The notes below the pieces were generated by a model. The model saw only the letters and a program-made list of their open reading frames with translations, did not search any database and was not told the origin of the DNA. A DNA stretch of 8,330 nucleotides from Anaerolinea sp. (GTDB lineage: Bacteria > Chloroflexota > Anaerolineae > JAAEKA01), in NCBI GenBank assembly GCA_014879765.1, contig JACSRL010000606.1:1-8330 (forward strand), read 5' to 3'. This document shows positions 1 through 5,775 of the stretch, in pieces. A program made the position numbers and the translations under genes. Within the stretch, counting starts at the first letter, position 1, and each line of letters begins with the position of its first letter.

Positions 1-307
1 CGGGCACTTCGCGTAGCATCTACGCTTGCAATGCGACACGTGAAGCCAATCCACGCTACGAAGTCAAGCACAAGTTCCCGGCACCTGAACAGTTACTAAC
101 TGGCCCTCTTTTCATTTGACAAAAACACGCATTGCTGAGTACAGGCTGTTTCACGACGCATTGACAATCAACTGACCCACTGGTTCTTCCGATCCTCCGT
201 CGAACTCCAACCGATGATCGCGCGAAACGGCCACACTCAAGCGGCCGGTCGCAGCACAAAGTGCTTCGTGCAGATCCCTTCTTCACCAATTCACAATACC
301 TGTAGCC
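1..307. other. Intergenic region with no supported gene
   Basis: I see no convincing coding sequence here on either strand. The long minus-strand reading frame crossing this stretch runs antisense into the LIM-encoding gene and has no family resemblance. The stretch is visibly less GC-rich than most of the window. It contains a short hairpin, GCGTAG-CAT-CTACGC at 11-25. It also has two perfect TTGACA hexamers at 116-121 and 161-166, but neither has a good -10 partner: the first is followed 18 bp later by TACAGG, the second by nothing TATAAT-like. This is probably the upstream region of the gene at 308, which has no visible Shine-Dalgarno sequence. Confidence 0.5.
116..145 (+). promoter_or_regulatory. 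Weak candidate promoter upstream of the DA1-like gene
   Basis: A perfect -35 hexamer TTGACA (116-121) is followed after 18 bp by TACAGG (140-145), a poor -10 match that lacks the conserved final T. It would give a leader of about 155 nt before the gene at 308. The strong -35 is the only real support. Confidence 0.2.
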
Positions 308-1495
308 ATGTCCAACTGTTACGGCTGTCGACGATCTATTTCTGGCCAGTTCATCACGGCGTTGGGACACTCCTGGCACCCGACGTGCTTTCGTTGCGCC
401 GGCTGCGGGCGCCCCATCGAGGATGAGCGCTTCTATACTCAGAATGACCAGCCTTATCATGCTGCCTGCTACCATCAGCGCTTCAGCCCGCGCTGCGCCG
501 GCTGCGGTCAGCCGATCACCGGCGCGTACACGACCGCGTTAGGCAAGACCTGGCACAAGGAGCATTTCGTGTGCGCTCGCTGTGGCCGGCCGTTTTCCGC
601 CGACGGATTCTATGAGCGCGATGGCAAGGCCTATTGCCAGCACGACTACCAGGAACTGTTTGGGTTGCGCTGTGCCGCGGGCGGGGAGTTGATCGGCCAG
701 CGACGGCATTTCGAGAAGGAGGGCAAGACCTACTGCGAAGATCACTACTGGCAACTATTCGGCAAACGTTGCGCCATCGGCGGGGAGTACCTCAAAGGTG
801 AGTACGTCGTAAACGGGTGGGGCGACACCTACTGCCACCAACACGCCAAAGGCCTGGCCGAATGCTACAGTTGCCAGCGCCCCATCTGCGGACCGCTCAC
901 CGGCGGCGGCGTCTCCTGCGGCGATGGGCGCAGCATGTGCAAGCGTTGCCGGCGGACCGCTATCGACGAGGTGGCACAGGGCCAGACGATGCTGGCTCAG
1001 GTGCGCCGATGGATGACAGGCATTGGCCTGGACATCGGTTTGACTGCTACTCCTTTGCGCTTGGCTGATCAGAACGAACTGCTACGACGCTCCAGCAAAG
1101 CACATAGCAAACAGCCTTCGGGCATGGCCTGCCACGTGGAGAAGACCCGCAATGGCCAGGTGATCGAGCGCAGCGTCGAGGCGATCCTGATCTTGCACGG
1201 GCTGCCGCAGGAGCATTTTGCTGCCATCGCGGCGCACGAGCTGTGCCACACCTATCTGTTCATGGCTGAGTTCCCGAAATTGGACCCCATGATCGAGGAG
1301 GGTCTGTGCGAGTTGACTTCCCATCTGTGGCTCAAGCAACAGAACACGCCGGAGGCTGCTTTTCGCCTCAAGCTGCTGAACAACAACGATGATCCGATCT
1401 ACGGGCGGGGTTTCCAGATGGCCCGGTCGGCGTATGAGCGCCACGGCTTGGCCGCGGTGCTGCGATACGTGCGCCAGGCGCGACGTTTCCCGTGA
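308..1495 (+). CDS. Bacterial DA1-like protein: LIM zinc fingers plus HExxH metallopeptidase domain
   Basis: The 395-residue protein begins with two good LIM zinc fingers. LIM1 has C4, C7, H24, C27, C30, C33, H51 and C54. LIM2 has C63, C66, H83, H86, C89, C92, C110 and D113. Two degenerate half-LIM units follow (about 121-146 and 154-178), in which the second Cys of the opening CxxC is Gly (G125, G158). A last Cys cluster contains C186, C189, C194, C204, C211 and C214. The C-terminal third matches the DA1 peptidase domain: AILILHGLP (292-300), the zinc-binding HELCH (310-314) and MIEEGLCE (328-335). In plants, DA1 is a ubiquitin-activated peptidase that controls organ growth; the ubiquitin-interacting motifs of plant DA1 are absent here. 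There is no signal peptide, so the protein is probably cytoplasmic. ATG 308 is the only ordinary start codon after the in-frame TGA at 215-217; no Shine-Dalgarno is visible. Substrate unknown. Confidence 0.9.
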   Translation: MSNCYGCRRSISGQFITALGHSWHPTCFRCAGCGRPIEDERFYTQNDQPYHAACYHQRFSPRCAGCGQPITGAYTTALGKTWHKEHFVCARCGRPFSADGFYERDGKAYCQHDYQELFGLRCAAGGELIGQRRHFEKEGKTYCEDHYWQLFGKRCAIGGEYLKGEYVVNGWGDTYCHQHAKGLAECYSCQRPICGPLTGGGVSCGDGRSMCKRCRRTAIDEVAQGQTMLAQVRRWMTGIGLDIGLTATPLRLADQNELLRRSSKAHSKQPSGMACHVEKTRNGQVIERSVEAILILHGLPQEHFAAIAAHELCHTYLFMAEFPKLDPMIEEGLCELTSHLWLKQQNTPEAAFRLKLLNNNDDPIYGRGFQMARSAYERHGLAAVLRYVRQARRFP

Positions 1496-1507
1496 CGCGC
1501 GGCGCGG

Positions 1508-1536
1508 TTGGGTGCCTTCGGTTCCTGTGTTACAAT
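1508..1536 (+). promoter_or_regulatory. Sigma70-type promoter for the small-gene run
   Basis: The -35 element TTGGGT (1508-1513) and the -10 element TACAAT (1531-1536) are separated by 17 bp, the optimal spacing. They lie in the 91-bp gap between the DA1-like gene and the first lipoprotein. Transcription would begin near 1543, giving a leader of about 44 nt that contains AGGAGG at 1575-1580. The 9-bp direct repeat GCGCGGCGC flanks the site (1497-1505 and 1537-1545). It could be an operator pair or simply GC-rich chance. Confidence 0.6.
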
Positions 1537-1586
1537 GCGCGGCGCAGGGTCGATCTGCCCCGCGCGCCATCCACAGGAGGTGTCCC

Positions 1587-2129
1587 ATGCGCCGATCCGA
1601 TGCCACCAGAGGAATATCGGTCTTATGCCCCGGTCGGCTGATCGCGACCTTGGCGTTGTTGTTGAGCCTGCTCAGCCTGGCCGCGTGCGCGGCGACCCCG
1701 ACGCCCGACGCGCGGCGCGAGATTTTGCCTGACCCCATGCGGATGCTGGTGCAGCCCTTCAGCCCGGAAGAGGTTATTGCCTTCATCGGCCAGCCTTTCC
1801 CACCCAGCGCCAGCGAGATCCATCTAATGGGTGAAGCAGCACTGGACACGGTGGTCATCGCTCGCTTCGACATTCCGCGGCAAGACATTGCCCCCTGGCT
1901 CGCCGGGCTGGGCGTGACCGCAGCGCTGGAGCCGGCCTATTCTCCCTTCTTTTCGACCAGGCCGCCTTTTGGCGAGGCGTCGTCGTGGTGGGCGCCGCCC
2001 ATTGCCGGCGACAAGACGGGCAATTTCAGCGGCCTCTATCAGCAGGTCGGCAGCAAGCAGTACGAAGTGGTGGTGGTCGAAGCTGAGGGCGACCAGGTGA
2101 CGGTCTATCTCCAGGTTTTCAACACGTGA
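1587..2129 (+). CDS. Small lipoprotein of unknown function
   Basis: The 180-residue protein has a signal peptide (hydrophobic core about residues 18-32) ending in the lipobox LAAC with acceptor C34, so it should be an exported, lipid-anchored protein. The start at 1587 is set by a textbook AGGAGG (1575-1580) six bases upstream and by the promoter just before it; the longer reading frame from 1389 would overlap the DA1-like gene heavily and is rejected. The mature part has a Pro-rich region, a VVIARFDIP segment (about 91-99), an SSWWAPP segment and a C-terminal VTVYLQVF strand. This order loosely matches the lipoprotein at 5776 (ELVAVLRLD, then VQPWFP, then VFIYLHSM), so the two may be distant paralogues. 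Family and function are not recognised. Confidence 0.85.
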   Translation: MRRSDATRGISVLCPGRLIATLALLLSLLSLAACAATPTPDARREILPDPMRMLVQPFSPEEVIAFIGQPFPPSASEIHLMGEAALDTVVIARFDIPRQDIAPWLAGLGVTAALEPAYSPFFSTRPPFGEASSWWAPPIAGDKTGNFSGLYQQVGSKQYEVVVVEAEGDQVTVYLQVFNT

Positions 2130-2326
2130 GCTTACCGGGTATCCTTCGACGAGGCAATGGTCGGCTCATCGGTGGCGTGCATGCCGAGAGCATCACGATC
2201 TATAAGAACGAGGCCTTTACCATGGGCAACCGGCGGTATCAGGTGATCAGGCTCGAGCCGAATACGTCGTTCAGGATGATGCCGGGGACGCGCAACAGTT
2301 CCGTCGGCATCGGAGAGCTGCCATGA
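2126..2326 (+). pseudogene. Orphan C-terminal fragment of the lipoprotein family seen at 4454
   Basis: This 66-codon frame opens at a GTG that overlaps the stop of the preceding lipoprotein (GTGA) and ends in an ATGA overlap with the next gene. Its last 47 residues align without gaps to the last 47 residues of the lipoprotein at 4454-4879, with 20 identities by my count. Both share Y..(5-residue gap)..G..R.QVI.L and the terminal IG.LP. The signal peptide, lipobox and N-terminal half of the intact paralogue are missing, and there is no good Shine-Dalgarno. The first 19 or so residues do not align. It is most simply a truncated duplicate left after recombination. It could still be translated by coupling to its neighbours as a short cytoplasmic peptide. 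Confidence 0.7.
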
Positions 2327-2748
2327 TGCGCGGTTGCCAGCGACAGCGCGCGGCAGGCCATGGCGAGCTCCGCCGGCGCGGCGCGGCGATCCTGGGGCTG
2401 GCCTTGCTGGCGTTGAGCCTGGCGAGCGGGTGTTCCGGTCCCTCGGAGGCGGAGCGCGGCCGGCAGCAGTTCCAGGTGATCGACTCGCCGCAGAACGACC
2501 GCACCCTGACGATCGGCGTCAACGCCAGCCGCGATGACCCCCCGCAATACCTGACGCTGGTCTTCGAGGTGCGCGACAAGGCGTCGGGCGACCTGCTGCA
2601 CCGGCAGCAGACCCGCGCCTCCAGCCGCATGGCCTGGTCGATGCGCTGGCTGGACAACCGCACCGTCCAGCTCAGCAGCTCCGACGTGGGCACGACCTGC
2701 TGGCAGGAGCAGGACGATGGCGCGTGGCCGGAGTTGCCCTGCCCTTGA
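2323..2748 (+). CDS. Small lipoprotein with a W...SSDxG...W signature
   Basis: The 141-residue protein has a basic N-region, a hydrophobic stretch (about 21-34) and a lipobox-like ASGC with acceptor C37. The -3 residue is Ala rather than the usual Leu, which is permitted but less typical. The mature domain reads VIDSP at 52-56, a run of beta-strand-like segments, W129 near the other end of the domain, and RWLDNRTVQLSSSDVG followed by TTCW. From memory, a similar pattern (SP..., then W...W, then SSDxG...W) recurs in small proteins of unknown function in Proteobacteria, some near toxin loci; I cannot name a family with certainty. The gene overlaps the upstream fragment by ATGA, so its translation may be coupled. 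Two ATG codons in tandem (2323 and 2326) could each be the start. Confidence 0.8.
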   Translation: MMRGCQRQRAAGHGELRRRGAAILGLALLALSLASGCSGPSEAERGRQQFQVIDSPQNDRTLTIGVNASRDDPPQYLTLVFEVRDKASGDLLHRQQTRASSRMAWSMRWLDNRTVQLSSSDVGTTCWQEQDDGAWPELPCP

Positions 2749-2764
2749 CCTGAAAGGGAACCCT

Positions 2765-3115
2765 ATGGACTTTTTTGCCCTGGCTGATACGCCGATCGAG
2801 GAGATCTATCAGGCCATCGGCCAATGGATCGCCAACGCCATTCCAGAAGAGTGGCTCAGCGCCACGGCCCATGCGGAGATCGAGGAGGGCGACAATGGCC
2901 TGACCTATGGCACCTACGTGCCGGTCGCCGCGCCAGACAGCCGCCGGGACTTCGGCGCTGGCGCGGAGATCTATCTGGCCTTCGATGAGTTACGCCGCCG
3001 CCTGCGCAAGCCCGGCCATGCGCCCTGGATCAAGGCGCAATTCACGTTGCAGCGCGATGGGCATTTCGACCTGGATTTCGTCTACCCGGACGCAAAACCG
3101 GGCAATGAGAGGTGA
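2765..3115 (+). CDS. YezG/DUF600-like immunity protein
   Basis: The 116-residue acidic protein has no signal peptide or membrane segment and is expected in the cytoplasm. The pattern fits the YezG (DUF600) family: an N-terminal helix with IYQAIGQ and the IPEEW motif (26-30), a strand with YGTYVPV (48-54), a helix LAFDELRRRLR, a conserved Trp (W88), and the closing FTLQRDGHFDLDFVYPD (about 93-109). In Bacillus subtilis, YezG neutralises an LXG-type toxin nuclease; family members are commonly immunity proteins. ATG 2765 is chosen because AAAGGGA (2753-2759) sits five bases upstream; an earlier in-frame ATG at 2717 would overlap the lipoprotein gene by 32 bases. The family call is from motif recognition, not a search. 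No partner toxin lies in the window. Confidence 0.75.
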   Translation: MDFFALADTPIEEIYQAIGQWIANAIPEEWLSATAHAEIEEGDNGLTYGTYVPVAAPDSRRDFGAGAEIYLAFDELRRRLRKPGHAPWIKAQFTLQRDGHFDLDFVYPDAKPGNER

Positions 3116-3123
3116 AGCGACCC

Positions 3124-3390
3124 ATGAACAGGCCAGCCGATGATAAGACAGTTGTGATCCGGGGTGGTTGGGGTAGCCATCTTAAGGCGCTACTCGGAGG
3201 TATCGGTTTCGTGGTGGTTGGCGTCTTGATGCTGACGCTGCCGCCGCCGACCAGGTCGGTGTTGCCGTGGTCTGAGCCCATTCAGCACATCATTGGCGTG
3301 CTGTCCATCCTGTTTGGCGGCGTGGGGCTGGCCGCGCTGCTATATCTAGCAATACGTGCAATGACCAAAGGCAGCGAAGGCGAGAGGTGA
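3124..3390 (+). CDS. Small two-helix membrane protein, STM3941-like N-terminus
   Basis: The 88-residue protein has two hydrophobic segments, GIGFVVVGVLMLTLP (about 28-42) and IIGVLSILFGGVGLAALLYL (about 57-76), with a short polar linker. The N-terminal TVVIRGG strand followed by LKALLGGIGFVVVGV, a second helix starting IIGVLSILFGG, resembles the start of STM3941-family proteins. Those are usually considerably longer and carry a soluble domain after the second helix; here the protein stops just after it. This may be a shortened member or a convergent one. ATG 3124 is preferred because GAGAGGTGA (3107-3115), which also encodes the last two residues and stop of the previous gene, lies at suitable spacing. 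A GTG at 3112 would overlap that signal. Confidence 0.7.
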   Translation: MNRPADDKTVVIRGGWGSHLKALLGGIGFVVVGVLMLTLPPPTRSVLPWSEPIQHIIGVLSILFGGVGLAALLYLAIRAMTKGSEGER

Positions 3391-3393
3391 CGG

Positions 3394-4431
3394 ATGGCTA
3401 AGCCGATGGTTCAGATCGACCTTGCCTGCTCCTGGTCGGAGGCCTCCCGCTATCTACCGCGAGGCTGGAGGCAGGCTTTGGGCCTGTACGTCGAGCATGA
3501 CCGATCCAGCATCATGTCAGCATGTCTGCTCTTCCCTGAAGGGGACATTCTGCTGGATGAATTTCTGGATTTCGCGGGGCCGAAGAGACTGAGCGAGCCA
3601 GGCGTCGGAGGGCTGCTCGACCGCCTGCGCGGCAAAGCCGAACCCGGCCCGCTGCTGCGTCGGGTCAGGCGCTGGAACGAATATGAGTTCGCCGATTTGC
3701 AGGATTTCCCTATTGTGGAACTGCTCCTGGACAAGACGATCGAGCTGGAGTGGCCGTTGAGCCGCTATTATCGCGTGGCGATCGACGTGGACGCCGATTG
3801 TCCGGACTGCGGCGAGATCCATGTGCACCAGGAGGGCCCGCTGCGCCTGGCGTCCGAAATTGTCGTTTTCCGCGGCGATCTCTGGGAACCGGAAGATCAG
3901 ATCGCGCTAACCGATAACGACGAGCTGCTCGTATCGGACCGTCTGCGCCAGCTTTGGCAAAGGATGGCCGGGGACGATGCGCCCCAGTTCATGCCGGTTG
4001 AGGGCGCGGGCGATGGCGCGCCCGTCTGGCAGGCGGCGCCACAGGGCACGGTGCATATCCTGGCGCCCCCCACCGAGCTACATGTGCTGGAGAGTTGCCC
4101 GACGTGCGGGCGTCCGTTGACGCAGGCGTTGACCACAGATCCGTACACGTCGGCTTTCGGGCCGGATCGCCAGACAGTCCACGAGGACGAAGCGCTGTTG
4201 ACGCTGGACGCCGCGCCGCTGCCCGCCGGGGATCTGTGGGTGGGCGACGCACAACAGGGCCGCGTACGCGAACTGACCGAGGTTCTGCAAAGGTTCGGTG
4301 ACGACCCTGATCCGTTTTATCTGCGGCCTGCATACCCGTTCTGGTTGATCTCGCAACGGCTGCTGCGGCTGTTGCATGAACATGTGCCGGCCGGCTGGCG
4401 CTGCCGGCCGGTCATTCGCCCTGGCGGATGA
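3394..4431 (+). CDS. Protein with two CxxCG motifs, unknown function, immunity-like
   Basis: The 345-residue protein has no signal peptide or membrane segment. It carries two CxxCG motifs about 100 residues apart, CPDCGEIHVH (136-145, with H143 and H145 following) and CPTCGRP (235-241), which could together bind one zinc ion. The C-terminal segment FYLRPAYPFWLISQRLLRLL followed by a basic tail ending RPVIRPGG loosely resembles the end of the double-CXXCG proteins of Myxococcus, one of which (SitI6) is an immunity protein. That family is usually shorter and I cannot confirm membership. The start has GAGAGGTGA (3382-3390) just upstream, which is also the end of the previous gene, four bases before the ATG. 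Its place next to a YezG-like gene supports, but does not prove, an immunity role. Confidence 0.75.
   Translation: MAKPMVQIDLACSWSEASRYLPRGWRQALGLYVEHDRSSIMSACLLFPEGDILLDEFLDFAGPKRLSEPGVGGLLDRLRGKAEPGPLLRRVRRWNEYEFADLQDFPIVELLLDKTIELEWPLSRYYRVAIDVDADCPDCGEIHVHQEGPLRLASEIVVFRGDLWEPEDQIALTDNDELLVSDRLRQLWQRMAGDDAPQFMPVEGAGDGAPVWQAAPQGTVHILAPPTELHVLESCPTCGRPLTQALTTDPYTSAFGPDRQTVHEDEALLTLDAAPLPAGDLWVGDAQQGRVRELTEVLQRFGDDPDPFYLRPAYPFWLISQRLLRLLHEHVPAGWRCRPVIRPGG
4387..4411 (+). repeat. Stem-loop at the 3' end of the CxxCG gene
   Basis: A perfect 9-bp stem, CCGGCCGGC (4387-4395) pairing with GCCGGCCGG (4403-4411), encloses a 7-base loop. It lies inside the last codons of the gene ending at 4431 and has no T-run after it, so it is not a typical terminator. 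It may be only the result of GC-rich codons (Pro-Ala-Gly and Arg-Pro). Confidence 0.35.
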
Positions 4432-4453
4432 TGCGCAGCGCAAGGAGGCCACG

Positions 4454-4879
4454 ATGACACAGAACAGATGGTGGTTGGCCTGGTTGATCGTCATTGGAAG
4501 CGTGCTGACGGGCTGCAGCGCGTTGCCGGACTTTGGAGGTCGGGGAACGCCGGCTACGCCGGAGCCTGCTTATGTGCGTCAAATATCTGTCACAGAAACG
4601 ACCGTCCGCCGGCTTGACGATGACCGGTCTATCGGCGTGCAAGCAATATCGTGGGGACGCTATGTGGACGAAGATGGCCATGAGCGAACCGGCGTGAAAG
4701 CCCGGATCAGCATCGCCTTAGGCCGTGATGAGCCAGCGCAAAGCATCAGGGTCTATGAAGGCATGATTTTCTCCATCGGCGATCAACGGTTTCAGGTGAT
4801 CGAGCTCAAGCGCAATAGCTCCTTGAGCATAAAGCCCGGCAGCAGCAACGGTTACATCGTCATTGGGCAGTTGCCATGA
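4454..4879 (+). CDS. Small lipoprotein, intact paralogue of the 2126-2326 fragment
   Basis: The 141-residue protein has a signal peptide with hydrophobic core LAWLIVIGSVL (about 8-18) and lipobox LTGC with acceptor C21, so it is likely anchored in the membrane on the outside. After a Pro/Thr linker there are a YVRQISVTETTVRRL segment, a WGRYVDEDGHE turn, and a C-terminal module of about 47 residues. In that module the pattern Y..G..F..G..RFQVIEL and a final VIGQLP recur in the fragment at 2126-2326 with 20 of 47 identities. The start is set by AAGGAGG (4442-4448), five bases before the ATG. It follows the CxxCG gene by 22 bp and precedes the next lipoprotein by 9 bp. The family is not recognised; the C-terminal module looks like a small beta-rich domain. 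Confidence 0.85.
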   Translation: MTQNRWWLAWLIVIGSVLTGCSALPDFGGRGTPATPEPAYVRQISVTETTVRRLDDDRSIGVQAISWGRYVDEDGHERTGVKARISIALGRDEPAQSIRVYEGMIFSIGDQRFQVIELKRNSSLSIKPGSSNGYIVIGQLP

Positions 4880-4888
4880 AGGGTCAAC

Positions 4889-5311
4889 ATGTATTCCTCT
4901 TCCGATAGCTTAGCTGAGGAGAGCAGAAAGAACACCGCATCGACCCCGCGCGCCGCACGGTGCAGCGCGCCCATCGGGAGGGGCGCGCTCATCGCCTGCC
5001 TGCTGCTGGCGCTGGCCTTGACCGGCTGCGCGGGGCGTCCCGGCGACGCCAGCCTGACCGTGATCAACGGCGTCGACGGCGCGCTCTGCTCGGTGCGCGT
5101 CAAGAAGGCTTCCTCGCAGACCTTCTGGGGCCGCAATCGCCTGCGGTCGGGCCAACGGCTGGAGCCGGGCGCCAGCCTGACCCTGGCCCTGCCGGCCGGC
5201 TATTACGACGCCGACGCCCATCTGTGCGACGACGCGGCGGATCCTGGTTATATGCACTACGACATCCACGTCGACGCACAGGCCGGGGGCGTCTGGCGGG
5301 TGGGGGAGTGA
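4889..5311 (+). CDS. Small lipoprotein with an Ig-like or beta-sandwich-like domain
   Basis: The 140-residue protein has a long polar N-region of about 31 residues, a hydrophobic core and lipobox LTGC with acceptor C47. The mature part has LTVING, then ALCSVRVKKA, a Trp-Gly pair (FWGRN), RLEPGASLTLALPAGYYDADAHLCDD, and a C-terminal strand IHVDA. The pattern NG...C.V.V...WG.N.L..G..L.PG.S....LP.G.YD......C resembles a module often seen in proteins of Chloroflexota, where two Cys may pair (here perhaps C69 and C114). Function unknown. ATG 4889 has GAAGGG (4878-4883) just upstream, partly inside the stop of the previous gene. No other in-frame start exists before the signal peptide. Confidence 0.8.
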   Translation: MYSSSDSLAEESRKNTASTPRAARCSAPIGRGALIACLLLALALTGCAGRPGDASLTVINGVDGALCSVRVKKASSQTFWGRNRLRSGQRLEPGASLTLALPAGYYDADAHLCDDAADPGYMHYDIHVDAQAGGVWRVGE

Positions 5312-5393
5312 CTGCGTTGTTCATGTGGCAGCAGCAAATCGAAATGCGGGCAATGCCGACATACCGTCGATGCGCGCCGGAGGATAATGCCTG

Positions 5394-5612
5394 ATGACTG
5401 ACCCCTCTACACCGCAAGCAGATGAAAAGGCGCCGCGCCAATGGCAAGACGCGCCCAATTTGAGCGACGAGGAGCGCCGGGTGGCGGAGGCGCTCAAGGC
5501 CGCGGCCGAGGCCATGCTGGCGATCCCGGACGACCAGAAGATACCCTTCGCCAACCCGGACAGGTTTTTTGGCCCCATCGGTTTCCTGGAAAACGCAGGG
5601 TCCGACGCTTGA
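5394..5612 (+). CDS. Short acidic protein of unknown function
   Basis: The 72-residue protein has no signal peptide or membrane segment. It has a polar, Pro-rich start, an amphipathic helix LSDEERRVAEALKAAAEAML (23-42), and a C-terminal PFANPDRFFGPIGFLENAG that looks like a short conserved motif. I do not recognise a family. A GGAGG at 5379-5383 lies ten bases before the ATG, slightly far. An alternative ATG at 5387 gives only four codons. It sits 82 bases after the lipoprotein at 4889-5311 and before the inverted-repeat element, so it is probably the last gene of the run before a break. Codon use looks like that of its neighbours. Confidence 0.6.
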   Translation: MTDPSTPQADEKAPRQWQDAPNLSDEERRVAEALKAAAEAMLAIPDDQKIPFANPDRFFGPIGFLENAGSDA

Positions 5613-5658
5613 GCCTGACGCACTCGGCGAGATCGAGCCACTGCTCAGCCGGTCGTGC

Positions 5659-5755
5659 AGAAACCGGGTTTTTCTCGTGCGGGCATGGTTCTCGTCTGCG
5701 CAACGGCCTCTCATGGCCCCATGACTTCAGTTTGTAAGACAAAAACCCGGTTTCT
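5659..5755. repeat. 97-bp inverted-repeat element with 15-bp perfect termini
   Basis: AGAAACCGGGTTTTT (5659-5673) and AAAAACCCGGTTTCT (5741-5755) are exact inverse complements, enclosing 67 bp. Each arm is itself nearly palindromic around AAACC-GGTTT. No U-run follows the right arm, so it is not a simple intrinsic terminator for the + strand. It fits a small MITE- or REP-like intergenic element; I see no convincing target-site duplication in the flanks. From memory, AAACCCGGTTT palindromes are abundant in filamentous Chloroflexota and some cyanobacteria. It separates the genes at 5394 and 5776. Confidence 0.65.
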
Positions 5756-5775
5756 AATGCCAAGGAGCACCCGCC

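Noticed and set aside
161..189. Second TTGACA as a promoter
   Set aside because: The region 17-18 bp downstream reads TTCTTC and has no -10 resemblance.
1389..1586. Upstream extension of the lipoprotein frame to ATG 1389
   Set aside because: It would overlap the DA1 gene by over 100 bases and bury the promoter and AGGAGG. The signal peptide begins properly from 1587.
1082..1888. 268-codon open frame on the minus strand
   Set aside because: It lies antisense across the DA1 peptidase domain, the promoter and the first lipoprotein, all better supported. Composition is typical of a GC-rich shadow frame and no motif is visible.
5100..5714. 204-codon open frame on the minus strand
   Set aside because: It runs antisense to two supported genes and into the inverted repeat; Arg/Pro-rich shadow composition with no signal peptide or motif.
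5659..5755. Inverted repeat as an intrinsic terminator
   Set aside because: The loop is 67 bases, and no T-run follows the right arm on the + strand; the short internal palindromes would make only weak stems.
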